Assembly: GCF_001678675.1 (NCBI RefSeq)
Contig: NZ_LZRN01000015.1
Coordinates: 24,126 to 88,125, forward strand
Direction: 5' to 3'
Length of the DNA stretch: 64,000 nt
Source: Gelidibacter algens
Lineage (GTDB): Bacteria; Bacteroidota; Bacteroidia; Flavobacteriales; Flavobacteriaceae
The notes beneath the pieces were generated by a model, which searched no databases, was not told where the DNA came from, and saw nothing but the letters and a program-made list of their open reading frames with translations. Positions 1-8,734 of the stretch are shown here, one piece after another. How positions within the stretch are numbered: the stretch's first letter is position 1; the number at the start of each line of letters is the position of its first letter. The translations under genes and the position numbers were made by a program.

Positions 1-399
1 TTTTGTTTTATGGATGGGCAAAACTCCAAAGGATGTGCTGCCTCTGGGTTTCATTTCTCCCAATTTGAAATAATCACATACCACCTGAAACGAATAACAG
101 ATAAAAAACATAAATTTCTTTTGGTGTTCGGAGTTTTTATTGAAATCCCACAATTCCTGCACTAAATTAAGATAGGGGATACGCCATGGGCCATCTTCAA
201 GCGGACTGTCAGGACCGCCACTGGAAATGTATATATCATAGGAGGTGTCTGGCAATTCTAGTGCGCCCCTGACATTAAATATGGTGTAATCAACTTCATC
301 TTCAAAACCTCTCACTATGTCAGCAATACAACGTAGCCCTTGGTTGGGTTGGTCGTTGTTCATATCGAGAATGGCTACTTTAAATTTTTCTTTAAGCAT
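1..399 (-). CDS. Class I glutamine amidotransferase-like protein (partial, cut by window edge)
   Basis: Reading the minus strand from ATG at 399 gives at least 133 codons that run off the left edge. The protein opens MLKEKFKVAILDMNNDQP and has the alternating strand/helix pattern of a class I glutamine amidotransferase (GMP-synthase-like). A candidate nucleophile Cys sits in FFICYSFQ, where canonical enzymes have GxCxGxQ; the second Gly is missing, so true glutaminase activity is uncertain. It starts 10 nt after the GCS2-ligase gene ends, so it is the last visible gene of a four-gene minus-strand operon with that ligase, an ATP-grasp enzyme and an esterase. This suggests it supplies ammonia or hydrolyses a gamma-glutamyl bond in the same pathway; that is inference. 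Confidence 0.72.
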   Translation of the reverse strand, partial: MLKEKFKVAILDMNNDQPNQGLRCIADIVRGFEDEVDYTIFNVRGALELPDTSYDIYISSGGPDSPLEDGPWRIPYLNLVQELWDFNKNSEHQKKFMFFICYSFQVVCDYFKLGEMKPRGSTSFGVLPIHKTK

Positions 400-409
400 G
401 TCAATTTTT

Positions 410-1504
410 CTAAGTTCCTAAAACGGTCTGTTCAATAATGTAATCGACCACTTTAGTCAAATCCTTGGTTTCATTGTAAACGGCGAGCTGTCTGTCTGCT
501 CCTGTACCATTTTTCATCATAGTCTTGATGTGTTCAATTTCCTTACGGGAACCGAGTTCATCCACCACGTCATCAACAAATTCAAGCAATTCTATCATTA
601 AATCTTTGGTTGGCACTTCACATTCCTTGCCAAAGTCAATCATGCTGCCATCAAGTCCGTATCTACTGGCGCGCCATTTGTTCTCATTGATCAATGCGCG
701 ATGGTAGAGCATGAAGTTGAGGTTTTGCGTTCTGAGCTTGTAAAGCTTGGCTACCAAAGCTTGAATTAAGGCTGCAATACTTAGGGTTTCTTCAATGGTC
801 ATTGGCACATCACAAATGCGTACTTCCAAGGTTGGAAAAAAGGGATGGATGCGAATGTCCCACCATATTTTCTTCGGATTGTCAATACATTTGGTCTTGA
901 TCAGGATGTCTATATAATGCTCATATTCTGCAACCGTTTGGAAAATGCCAGGAATTCCTGTTCTCGGAAATTTGTCAAATACTTTTGAACGAAACGATTT
1001 GAAACCGGTATTTCGTCCTTCCCAAAACGGAGAATTGGTGGACAAAGCATAAAGATGTGGTAAGAAATAGCGCATGGCGTTGGTTAAATGCAGTGCCAAT
1101 TGCTTGTCTTCTATGCCAACATGCACGTGCAAACCAAAAATTAAATTGGAGCGCGCCGTATCCTGTAGTTCGTTGATAATTTCATCATACCGCGGATTGG
1201 GAGTAATGAGCTGGGTTTCCCATTTTGTAAAGGGATGGGTGCCAGCAGCTCCTATTTTAAAGCCTAAACTATCTGCAATGTCTGCAATAGACTTTCGTAA
1301 GTGGGTGAGTTCTTTTCTAGCATCAGTGATGTCATTACAAATATTGGTGCCAACTTCTACAACAGCTTGATGCATTTCAGCCTTTACCTGCTCATTTAAG
1401 ATTTTGGCAGCCTCAGATACAATAAGTTGGTCATGAGATATCAATTCTCGTGTTTTTGGGCAGATCACTTGATACTCCTCTTCAATTCCTAATGTGAATT
1501 TCAT
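410..1504 (-). CDS. GCS2-family carboxylate-amine ligase (YbdK-like glutamate-cysteine ligase)
   Basis: This 364-residue protein begins MKFTLGIEEEYQ, the N-terminal hallmark of the GCS2 glutamate-cysteine ligase family, and has GLHVHVGIED and RICDVP motifs that line the active site in that family. Members form a gamma-glutamyl amide bond using ATP; the real substrate of the Bacteroidota proteins is mostly unknown. The length is normal. It lies 74 nt after the ATP-grasp gene and 10 nt before the amidotransferase, on the same strand. Two amide-bond ligase families plus an amidotransferase and an esterase suggest a small modified-peptide or amide metabolite rather than plain glutathione synthesis, because no glutathione synthetase of the usual type is seen. 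Confidence 0.85.
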   Translation of the reverse strand: MKFTLGIEEEYQVICPKTRELISHDQLIVSEAAKILNEQVKAEMHQAVVEVGTNICNDITDARKELTHLRKSIADIADSLGFKIGAAGTHPFTKWETQLITPNPRYDEIINELQDTARSNLIFGLHVHVGIEDKQLALHLTNAMRYFLPHLYALSTNSPFWEGRNTGFKSFRSKVFDKFPRTGIPGIFQTVAEYEHYIDILIKTKCIDNPKKIWWDIRIHPFFPTLEVRICDVPMTIEETLSIAALIQALVAKLYKLRTQNLNFMLYHRALINENKWRASRYGLDGSMIDFGKECEVPTKDLMIELLEFVDDVVDELGSRKEIEHIKTMMKNGTGADRQLAVYNETKDLTKVVDYIIEQTVLGT

Positions 1505-1578
1505 ATGATAAGGTTAGTTATTTGAAACCTTCTAGATTTTCAATCGCGAAACTTCGGGAATGAAAAGCTTGAGTGTCT

Positions 1579-2541
1579 CTATTTAAAAGTCGTTCTTTTA
1601 CCAGTAATCTGATCTTTTACGAAGGTGCCCCACGTCAGGTTCATCTTATCTTTTTTAAATTGTTTTGCTTTTGCAATTGCCATATTGGCGGCATTTTCAA
1701 CAATCCAATCAAAATTATCCTGACCCACAGAGTTGATATCGGCATCTGGCGCCGGATTGCAAAAATCGATAGCATAAGGGATGCCATCTCTAATCGCAAA
1801 TTCGACGGTATTAAAATCGTAACCCAAGGCTTTGTTCAACCGGATGGCGTATTTTTTTACTAAATCCAACAATTCTTGTTTTACGGGTGGCCCATCAATC
1901 ACATAGCGCAAATGATGTGGATTTCTGGGCTCATATTGCATGATATGGACGTTGTCAGTATCCAACACATAACATCTGAAATATTCTGTAAAATTTATTT
2001 CTTCCTGAAGCATCATCACCAATTGCTCGGTCTCCGCGTGTTTTTTCCATAAATCTTCAGCATTCACTACCCGATACACACTCTTCCAGCCACCACCATC
2101 ATGAGGTTTCATATACGCCGGAAAGCCAATAGTATCAAACATGCGCTCCCAGGCAAATGGGAATTTCATGTTGCGAAAAGAGTTTTCATCGGTATCTGGC
2201 GGACGGTGGGAGGTAGGTAGAATAAAGGTTTTAGGCACCGGAACGCCCACTTTTTCGGCCAAGGCATTATTGAAGAATTTTTCGTCAGCACTCCACCAAA
2301 ATGGGTTGTTGATCACCGCAGTTCCAGAAATGGCAGCATTTTTTAGATAGGCACGGTAAAACGGAACGTCTTGGGATATCCGGTCAATGATCACCGCATA
2401 ATCTGTCGGTTTGGCTTGTTCTACCATATCAATGGACACTGCCTCAGCAACAATGTTCTTCACTTTCTTTTCATTCACCCGATCTATAAAAGCTTGAGGG
2501 AATGTATTTTCTTTTCCGAAAAGGATGCCTATTTTTTTCAT
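1579..2541 (-). CDS. ATP-grasp domain protein (carboxylate-amine/thiol ligase-like)
   Basis: The open frame continues to 2613, but ATG at 2541 (MKKIGILFGKENTFP) is the better start: the upstream 24 codons would overlap the esterase gene, and this start leaves a 32-nt gap. The 320-residue protein has an ATP-grasp layout. Around residue 150 is FPAYMKPHDGGGWKSVYRV (Lys and glycine-rich loop), and in the C-terminal third are NTVEFAIRDGIPYAIDFCNPAPD, with the acidic and Asn residues that bind Mg-ATP (shown here only as landmarks). Similar to RimK/glutathione-synthetase-fold ligases, it probably joins a carboxylate to an amine. It sits between the esterase and GCS2 genes in one operon. Confidence 0.8.
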   Translation of the reverse strand: MKKIGILFGKENTFPQAFIDRVNEKKVKNIVAEAVSIDMVEQAKPTDYAVIIDRISQDVPFYRAYLKNAAISGTAVINNPFWWSADEKFFNNALAEKVGVPVPKTFILPTSHRPPDTDENSFRNMKFPFAWERMFDTIGFPAYMKPHDGGGWKSVYRVVNAEDLWKKHAETEQLVMMLQEEINFTEYFRCYVLDTDNVHIMQYEPRNPHHLRYVIDGPPVKQELLDLVKKYAIRLNKALGYDFNTVEFAIRDGIPYAIDFCNPAPDADINSVGQDNFDWIVENAANMAIAKAKQFKKDKMNLTWGTFVKDQITGKRTTFK

Positions 2542-2573
2542 ATTTGTATATTTTGGTTGTCTATTTGGATTAA

Positions 2574-3278
2574 TTAAAGTTTTGAAAGGTATTCTGGAAA
2601 CATATCGCGCCATAACGGCCAGTCATGTTTTGCCCATTTACGGACATCGTACCAAAATGGAATATTTTTGTCTCTAAGTATTTTTGCCATCTTTTCATTC
2701 GCTTCTAAGCAAATATCCCATTCACCCACACCAAGTATTATTTTCATCTTCCATAAATCAGGATGGTTATTACCCGGAAGATAATCTATAGGGTTGTTGA
2801 AAAATACGTTATCGTCATAATGGCCATCTACAAAAGATTTAATATCAAACGCACCGCTCATACTAAACATATGGCTCACTTTTTCTGGATGTTTAAACGC
2901 AAAGTTTGAAGCCTGATAGCCGCCAAAACTTGGTCCTGCAACGGCAACTTTATGGAGTCCCTTTTCATTACAAATAGGATTGACTAGTTCATTTAATATA
3001 AATTGATCATACCACTCATGGTTTTTTGCGCGCTGTGAAGGATGTATGTTTTTATTATACCAACTCAGTTCATTAATGCCATCTGGACAGTAAATTTGGA
3101 TTTTACCTTGCTCAACAAACCACCTGGCAGATTCTACAAGTTTCATGTCTTTGCATTCATTATGTTTTCCCATAGTAGTTGGGAAAAGTATAACAGGGTA
3201 TCCTGAATGTCCAAAGACAAGCATTTCAATGTCCTTGCTAAGTGTTGGTGAGTACCACTTGTGGTGTTGTTCTTTCAA
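2574..3278 (-). CDS. Esterase-family alpha/beta hydrolase
   Basis: The 234-residue protein has an alpha/beta-hydrolase fold of the putative esterase (EstD/FrsA-like) family. It shows the nucleophile elbow GPSFGG with Ser117, an Asp in VGEWDICLEAN and a late His in KWAKHDWP that could complete the triad. There is no signal peptide, so it is cytosolic. It is the first gene of the minus-strand operon that continues with ATP-grasp, GCS2 and amidotransferase genes. It may release or activate a carboxyl group for the ligases, but that is inferred only from position. Confidence 0.8.
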   Translation of the reverse strand: MKEQHHKWYSPTLSKDIEMLVFGHSGYPVILFPTTMGKHNECKDMKLVESARWFVEQGKIQIYCPDGINELSWYNKNIHPSQRAKNHEWYDQFILNELVNPICNEKGLHKVAVAGPSFGGYQASNFAFKHPEKVSHMFSMSGAFDIKSFVDGHYDDNVFFNNPIDYLPGNNHPDLWKMKIILGVGEWDICLEANEKMAKILRDKNIPFWYDVRKWAKHDWPLWRDMFPEYLSKL

Positions 3279-3656
3279 TATATGCTCCTTTAAAATGTTA
3301 GGTTCGATCTATAAAATGTGAATGTGATGCTTTTCTATCTAAAAGTTCGTTGAATTTATTTTATAGCAACGGGTACAACAATATACTTTTTTTAATTATA
3401 AATTCAATACCATCCTGTGGTATTCTTAAATTTTTGTGAATTATACAAATAATGAATAGGAATCTTAATTTTTTATTATGATTCTCACTGTAAAATCTAA
3501 AGTAATCTCATTTTGACCAAATCTTTTATGTTTACAATTCATCCTCCGCATTTAACAATTGAGTCATACAGTTTTTAGGGAGCCCAACGATAAACCGATA
3601 TTTGCTTGTAACACTAACAATGTCAAATTATTTACTAATCATTACACCATAATCTT
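3279..3656. other. Divergent intergenic region, promoters for both sides
   Basis: This is a 378-base AT-rich gap between the minus-strand ligase operon and the plus-strand TPR-like gene. No ORF of convincing length or codon use is visible. A short hairpin, atacca-N5-tggtat, lies near 3408-3424. No full TAnnTTTG element with a good -33 partner could be fixed, so promoters are presumed but not placed. Confidence 0.4.
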
Positions 3657-4277
3657 ATGAAACATTTAATTATTATTATCGCAGTGTTCCTCACCGGAAT
3701 GATTTCAGCACAGACTAATTATGACAAAGGCATGCAAAAGGCTTTTGAGCTTTGGGAAAACAATAATTGGACGGAAGCTGAACAACTTTTTGAGCGTATC
3801 GCCGCTGCTGAACCTGAGCAATGGTTGCCAAACTACTATATAGCGCAACTGAACAGTTTAAAAACCTGGGAAGAAAAGGATGCCGATAAAGTAAAAGCAC
3901 AATTGGAAAAGGCGCAAAACTATCTCAATGATGCCATGTCAATCGAAAAAGACAATGCGGATATATTGGTGATGCAGGCACAAATTTTTACCAATTGGGT
4001 CGCTTTTGATGGGATGACTTATGGGATGAAGTATTCGGCCAAAATATCAGATTTATATAATAAAGCATATGCGATTGCGCCAGAAAACCCAATGGTGGTG
4101 CTCAATAGAGCCGATTGGAATATGGGCAGCGCTCGTTATTTTGGTCAAGATACAAAGCCGTTTTGTAAAGATGTAGAAAAAGCCAAAGAACTTTTTGCTA
4201 ACTTTAAACCGGAAAAACCATTCTATCCCAATTGGGGACGGGAGCGTGCGGAGTCCATCCTAAAATCCTGTAACTAA
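3657..4277 (+). CDS. Secreted TPR-like protein
   Basis: The protein has 206 residues, with a Sec signal peptide (MKHLIIIIAVFLTGMISAQ, cleavage after the Ala-Gln region). Helical repeats of TPR type follow: ELWENNNWTEAEQLFERIAA, then AEPEQWLPNYYIAQL and later YNKAYAIAPENPMVVLNRA. It is likely periplasmic and probably mediates protein contacts; no catalytic motif is seen. It lies 22 nt upstream of the LytS-type kinase on the same strand and may belong to that transcription unit. Proteins of this type are common beside LytS/LytTR genes in Flavobacteria. Confidence 0.75.
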   Translation: MKHLIIIIAVFLTGMISAQTNYDKGMQKAFELWENNNWTEAEQLFERIAAAEPEQWLPNYYIAQLNSLKTWEEKDADKVKAQLEKAQNYLNDAMSIEKDNADILVMQAQIFTNWVAFDGMTYGMKYSAKISDLYNKAYAIAPENPMVVLNRADWNMGSARYFGQDTKPFCKDVEKAKELFANFKPEKPFYPNWGRERAESILKSCN

Positions 4278-4299
4278 TATTACAATTTATACCAAGCGT

Positions 4300-5634
4300 G
4301 TGATGAGCAAATCGATAAAAACCATATACCTCACCTTTTTTATTGGTTGTGCTGTTTATGTGATAGGCAATTTGTTGTCAAAGGGGTTTGACTATGAGAC
4401 TCTAAATGACTTTTTTGTTGATTTTGGCTTTTATCAGCTTTATGCCTTTCTGCTAGGGTATTCCAATTATTATTATTTTGCCTATCTGGAAAAGTTCAAT
4501 TGGAAAAAAGAAGAAGGTCTTAAACGGATCGTGATTGGGGTTCTTGGTTCGGCGGTTATATCGTTGATCGGGTTGTTTATTCTAAATGGCTTCACATATA
4601 GTATCTATAAAGGAATTTCATGGATCGACTTTTTGCAATCGCAACGTTGGGGCAACTATAGTTTCGGACTTTGGATTACTCTAACTATTGTGATTACGTT
4701 TCATTTTGTCTATTTCTATAACCGTTATCAGCAGAATAAAATAAAAGAGCAAAAGGTGATTGCCAACACGGCCAATGCGCAATTTGAAAGCTTAAAAAAT
4801 CAGATTGATCCGCATTTTCTGTTTAACAGCCTAAACGTTCTAACATCCTTAATTGAAGAAAATCCTGATAATGCACAGCGTTTTACCGTGTCTTTATCAA
4901 AAATTTACAGGTATGTTTTAGAGCAAAAAGATAAGGAATTGGTGCCGGTAGAAGAAGAATTGGAGTTTGCCAAAACCTATATGAACCTTCTGAAAATGCG
5001 CTTTGAAAACAGTATCAACTTTGAAATCCCAGACTATGCTGATCATCCGAATGCTAAAGTAGTGCCTTTGTCCTTACAGCTACTGTTGGAAAATACCATT
5101 AAACACAATACGGTAAGTGAGTCCAAACCCTTGCACATTAAAATTCTAATTGAAGATAACTATTTAGTGGTGCAGAATAATTTGCAAAAAAAGGAAGTCC
5201 TTCAAACCAGGAAGGGCGTAGGACTTCAAAATATAGTCAATAGATATGGTATTCTGACCAAAAGGAATGTTTTGATTGACGAATCAGGAGCAGTCTTTAA
5301 AGTGAAAATACCCATCTTGACCAAACAAACTTCAATCATGGAAACGAAATATCTTTATGATGAACAAGAGGCTTATTATCGGGCTAAAAAGAGAGTGGAA
5401 GAGATTAAAGGCTTCTTCGGAAACGTAGTGTCTTATTGTGTGGTCATTCCGTTTTTAATATTCATCAATTATAAAACTTCTTGGAATTACCAATGGTTTT
5501 GGTTCCCAATGTTGGGTTGGGGAATGGGACTCATCTTTCATGCCTTTGGCGTATTCGGTTACGGAAAAGCCTGGGAAGAACGTAAAATAAAAGAAATCTT
5601 GGCAAAAGAACAAAACACTAAAACATGGAACTAA
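4300..5634 (+). CDS. LytS-type sensor histidine kinase fused to a C-terminal 2TM domain
   Basis: The N-terminal 145 residues hold about four membrane helices. A His_kinase (LytS/YehU) domain follows, with the phospho-acceptor in QIDPHFLFNSLN (His172) and an ATPase region with LLLENTIKHN and GVGLQNIVNRY. After about residue 345 the frame runs on without a stop into a second module, YYRAKKRVEEIKGFF...WEERKIKEIL, which is a 2TM domain nearly the same as the separate protein encoded next. The junction contains METKY, which looks like the former start of an independent 2TM protein, so this reads as a kinase-2TM fusion. The partner response regulator lies two genes downstream. Confidence 0.88.
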   Translation: MMSKSIKTIYLTFFIGCAVYVIGNLLSKGFDYETLNDFFVDFGFYQLYAFLLGYSNYYYFAYLEKFNWKKEEGLKRIVIGVLGSAVISLIGLFILNGFTYSIYKGISWIDFLQSQRWGNYSFGLWITLTIVITFHFVYFYNRYQQNKIKEQKVIANTANAQFESLKNQIDPHFLFNSLNVLTSLIEENPDNAQRFTVSLSKIYRYVLEQKDKELVPVEEELEFAKTYMNLLKMRFENSINFEIPDYADHPNAKVVPLSLQLLLENTIKHNTVSESKPLHIKILIEDNYLVVQNNLQKKEVLQTRKGVGLQNIVNRYGILTKRNVLIDESGAVFKVKIPILTKQTSIMETKYLYDEQEAYYRAKKRVEEIKGFFGNVVSYCVVIPFLIFINYKTSWNYQWFWFPMLGWGMGLIFHAFGVFGYGKAWEERKIKEILAKEQNTKTWN

Positions 5635-5948
5635 TGGAACCAAATCATTTTGAGCAGGAGCGTTATGACAGAGCTAAAAAGCGCGTTAAAAAAATTACCG
5701 GATTTTACAGCCACCTTTTGGTATATGTGGTGATTAATTTGATGATTTTTGTGATTAATGTCCAAGAGTTGGACCCAGGTGAAGGTTATTTTGAATGGCA
5801 TAATTTTACGACGCTCTTCTTTTGGGGCATCGGACTTTTGGCTCACGGACTCTCGGTTTTTATGCCATATGTGGTACTCGGGAAGAACTGGGAAGAAAAA
5901 AAGATCAAAGAATTAATGGAAAAGGAGCGTGAGAGCAAATGGGAGTAA
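5625..5948 (+). CDS. 2TM domain protein
   Basis: A 107-residue protein with two membrane helices, around residues 26-42 and 62-82. They are flanked by the basic RYDRAKKRVKKITGFY motif and the charged tail WEEKKIKELMEKERE that define the 2TM family. It overlaps the end of the kinase gene by 10 nt and the regulator frame lies just downstream, so the three are co-transcribed. It duplicates the C-terminal module of the preceding kinase. Its role is unknown; a membrane partner or modulator of the sensor is likely from its consistent position. Confidence 0.82.
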   Translation: MELMEPNHFEQERYDRAKKRVKKITGFYSHLLVYVVINLMIFVINVQELDPGEGYFEWHNFTTLFFWGIGLLAHGLSVFMPYVVLGKNWEEKKIKELMEKERESKWE

Positions 5949-5989
5949 GGCCTGACAGCAGTATCTATGCAATTCAAAAAACCACACCA

Positions 5990-6745
5990 ATGAACGTAAT
6001 CATTATAGAAGACGAAAAACCATCAGCACGCCGCCTGCAACGAATGTTGGGCACTCTTGAAATTGAGACCAACACCATGCTACATTCTGTTGAAGAAGCC
6101 ATAGCCTGGTTTAAAAAGAACACACATCCTGATCTAATATTTTTGGATATTCAATTGAGCGATGGCCTGTCTTTTGAAATTTTTGATACTCTAGAGATCA
6201 ATTCGGCCGTTATTTTCACCACCGCTTATGATGAATATGCGCTGCAAGCTTTTAAATTGAACAGTATTGATTATTTGTTGAAACCTATTGATGAAGTTGA
6301 TTTGGCAAAAGCCGTTGCAAAATTTAAATTACGATTGCCATCACAACAACCAGTAATGATCGATTTTAACGACATCAAAAGTATGTTGGTCAATCCTTTG
6401 GACAGAACCTATAAAAAGCGGTTCTCCGTAAAAGTGGGGCAGCATCTCAAATTGATTGCCACTGAAGATATTGAATGTTTTTACAGTGAAAATAAAGGCA
6501 CGTATGCCTATACCAACGACGGCAGAAACTACCTTTTAGATGTCAGCTTGGACCAGTTGGAGCCAGATTTAGACCCCACTATGTTTTTCAGGGTCAGCAG
6601 AAAGTTTTATATCAATGTCAATGCTATTAAGGATATGATCAGTTATACCAACTCCCGTCTGCAAATTAAATTGAACACCTTTATGGAGCATGAGGTAATT
6701 GTTGCCAGAGAACGCGTTAAAGACTTTAAGGATTGGCTGGAATAA
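5990..6745 (+). CDS. LytTR family response regulator
   Basis: Start chosen at ATG 5990 (MNVIIIEDEKPSARR). The frame is open from 5939, but the extra 17 codons lack the family's N-terminus. Residues 1-120 form a receiver domain with acidic Glu7/Asp8, phospho-acceptor Asp53 in LIFLDIQLSDG and the conserved Lys in YLLKPI. Residues 150-250 form a LytTR DNA-binding domain (VKVGQHLKLIATEDIECFYSEN, later FFRVSRKFYINVNAIK). It is the partner of the upstream LytS-type kinase and ends one base before the convergent LETM1-like gene. Confidence 0.92.
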   Translation: MNVIIIEDEKPSARRLQRMLGTLEIETNTMLHSVEEAIAWFKKNTHPDLIFLDIQLSDGLSFEIFDTLEINSAVIFTTAYDEYALQAFKLNSIDYLLKPIDEVDLAKAVAKFKLRLPSQQPVMIDFNDIKSMLVNPLDRTYKKRFSVKVGQHLKLIATEDIECFYSENKGTYAYTNDGRNYLLDVSLDQLEPDLDPTMFFRVSRKFYINVNAIKDMISYTNSRLQIKLNTFMEHEVIVARERVKDFKDWLE

Positions 6746-7927
6746 CTAATCATCAACCCGATTATCATCAAACGCCGATGGCAACAACTTTGGAATAAAC
6801 TTAATAAACAAAGGCAGTAAGATGGCGCCTCCAGGCAACAAAAAGATGGCCAAACTTGGTATGGATTTAAAAATATCCAGCAATTGCACTTGAACTTTTT
6901 TGTGTTCTGCTTCGGTCAATTCCCTTGTGGTCGATTTCGTTAAAAGTACCATCAGCTCCTTACTCTGTTTCAATTCTTTCAATAGCCGTTTGCTGTTTCT
7001 GCTAATCAGCTTGATCACCATCTTGCTGGAGTTGTCATAAAAACTCTTCACAAAATTTTTAGAACCAAGTGCTGCTATATTTTTTTTATTAGAATTATAA
7101 AAGGTATCAATATCTAAAATGGACTGCTTCAAAACTGCTCGATCGAGATCCAAATGATTACAAAATTCGGTTAGGAATGCGTTCTCGCTTTGGTCAATTT
7201 TCGTATCGGTCCATGAGGCCATACAGGCAATGTCAATAATGTACCGCTTTTCTAATGATGTTTTGAGCGTAAAAATGGCATTTCCATAATCCAGTGGGGC
7301 ATTGGCTTGGTAGCGTCTGGAGAGTTTGAACAGTTTTGTCAAACTGTAGTCATAGTTGCTTTTCTGAAGCTTAGATTCAAAAACTTCAATTACAACGGTT
7401 TCTATAGCCGTTTCTATATCTTGTAAGTATTGGTCTGATACTGCATTGCTGTCTAAAAACCGTTGATAGGCAAGCACATCTACAAACAACAGGGCATTGG
7501 TTATAAAATAACTGAAATTCTTGGTAAAAATATTATCATCTATATGGACACGCTTGTCAATGAGTGCTTCCAATAAGGCGGCTGATTTCTTTTTTCCTAA
7601 AATAGAATCGAAAATAGAGGTTTTGCTTACGGTAATGGCACTGTAAAAATTGATGACGGTTTCTATAAATTTTTCTTCGGAAGGATTTTTTTTGTAAAAA
7701 TAAAAGAAAGCCAAAATCAAATTGACCTTGCACAATTCTTCATCTGTCAAATCATTTTTCGGAATCGCATGACTTACGGCATCCACATTGCTGCCATATA
7801 TAAAACCACAATATTTAAGGTCTTGATAAAAGCCTTCAAGACTGGTGTTCAAAAAAGTTTCATCAGTTGAAACTTCTTTCAGTAATTTTTTAATCCAGCC
7901 AGACGCAGAGGGATTCATAGTCATCAA
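6746..7927 (-). CDS. LETM1-related protein
   Basis: A 393-residue, mostly helical protein without a signal peptide. The last 80 residues contain EAEHKKVQVQLLDIFKSIP and then FLLPGGAILLPLFIKFIPKLLP. This is the membrane-spanning, proline-containing signature shared with mitochondrial LETM1, found in Flavobacteria in proteins annotated as LETM1-related and biofilm-associated. The N-terminal 300 residues resemble a TerB-like helical domain (DKRYIIDIACMASWTDTKID), but this is only a guess. It converges with the LytTR gene. A -7 element (TAnnTTTG, minus strand) lies 13 nt before the first ATG; ATG codons at 7924 and 7918 are alternative starts. Confidence 0.72.
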   Translation of the reverse strand: MMTMNPSASGWIKKLLKEVSTDETFLNTSLEGFYQDLKYCGFIYGSNVDAVSHAIPKNDLTDEELCKVNLILAFFYFYKKNPSEEKFIETVINFYSAITVSKTSIFDSILGKKKSAALLEALIDKRVHIDDNIFTKNFSYFITNALLFVDVLAYQRFLDSNAVSDQYLQDIETAIETVVIEVFESKLQKSNYDYSLTKLFKLSRRYQANAPLDYGNAIFTLKTSLEKRYIIDIACMASWTDTKIDQSENAFLTEFCNHLDLDRAVLKQSILDIDTFYNSNKKNIAALGSKNFVKSFYDNSSKMVIKLISRNSKRLLKELKQSKELMVLLTKSTTRELTEAEHKKVQVQLLDIFKSIPSLAIFLLPGGAILLPLFIKFIPKLLPSAFDDNRVDD

Positions 7928-7939
7928 TCAATTAGTGCG

Positions 7940-7947
7940 CAAAGATA
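7940..7947 (-). promoter_or_regulatory. Bacteroidota -7 element for the LETM1-related gene
   Basis: The minus strand reads TATCTTTG, matching the TAnnTTTG consensus, 13 nt upstream of the ATG at 7927. No TTTG -33 box at the ideal distance was found. Confidence 0.5.
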
Positions 7948-8064
7948 CTTTTAAAATTAAAAAGGCCCTCTGTTTTGTGTTAACAAACTTTTAACAAAAC
8001 CACTTCTTTAATTCTTCCGTAGGTATGGGCAGAGACATTAATAATTAACAAAATTCCCATTATT

Positions 8065-8715
8065 ATGAAAAAATCAAAAATTTTATTAGGGGCAGCAGTT
8101 ATTGCGGTAGCTGGCTTCTTCACAATTGCAGCAGATCACATTGATGCGCCTGCAGTAACTGGTGGTGCAAATGACATCACCGACTTTTATGCCTTTCAAG
8201 GGCAAAACACCGACAACATCGTATTTGTAGCGAATGTTCAGGGCCTATTATCGCCTACAGCAACACAAAATGCAAAGTTTGATGAAAACACAATGTTGGA
8301 AATTAACATCGACACCGATGGAGATGCTATTGAAGATTTAGTTATTCAGGCAACCTCAAGAAATGGAAAGATGTATTTCTTTGGTCCAGTTGCTCCAGCC
8401 CAAACAGGCATGAGCAGTACTATTCGTACCATGGCAACAGCCTCTAGTGTGGATATTACACCTGCGGGCACAAACGCCATTGTAGCTACCAACGCAGGGA
8501 TGAACTTTTTTGCTGGTCCGCGAGATGATCCGTTCTTCTTTGACTTTGATCAGTTCAATGCTATTTTAGCAGGTGATGCTGATGGATTTAACAATCCAGG
8601 AACAGACAAGTTTAAAGGTACCAATGTCATGTCAGTGGTAGTGGAAGTACCAAAATCAATGATTGGTGGTACAGGAAGCATCAACTCATGGGTAGAATCG
8701 AAAAGAAAACAATAA
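8065..8715 (+). CDS. DUF4331 protein, N-terminal half type
   Basis: A 216-residue exported protein with a Sec signal peptide (residues 1-22, ending before ADHIDAPA). HIDAP and DITDFYAF are the opening motifs of DUF4331 proteins. The C-terminal part contains DDPFFFDFDQFNAIL and NVMSVVVEVPKSMI and ends with SWVESKRKQ, which is where a full-length DUF4331 protein would continue into its second half. That second half is encoded by the next gene, 19 nt downstream. DUF4331 function is unknown. A sequence resembling an ECF-type -10 (TCCGTA) lies near 8016-8021, and a sigma/anti-sigma pair is encoded 3-4 kb away. Confidence 0.85.
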   Translation: MKKSKILLGAAVIAVAGFFTIAADHIDAPAVTGGANDITDFYAFQGQNTDNIVFVANVQGLLSPTATQNAKFDENTMLEINIDTDGDAIEDLVIQATSRNGKMYFFGPVAPAQTGMSSTIRTMATASSVDITPAGTNAIVATNAGMNFFAGPRDDPFFFDFDQFNAILAGDADGFNNPGTDKFKGTNVMSVVVEVPKSMIGGTGSINSWVESKRKQ

Positions 8716-8734
8716 ACTCTTAAAAACAAATATT

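Noticed and set aside
1573..1863. Plus-strand open frame opposite the ATP-grasp gene
   Set aside because: It lies wholly antisense to a clear conserved gene and has no recognisable family features. The many other antisense frames across the window were rejected for the same reason.
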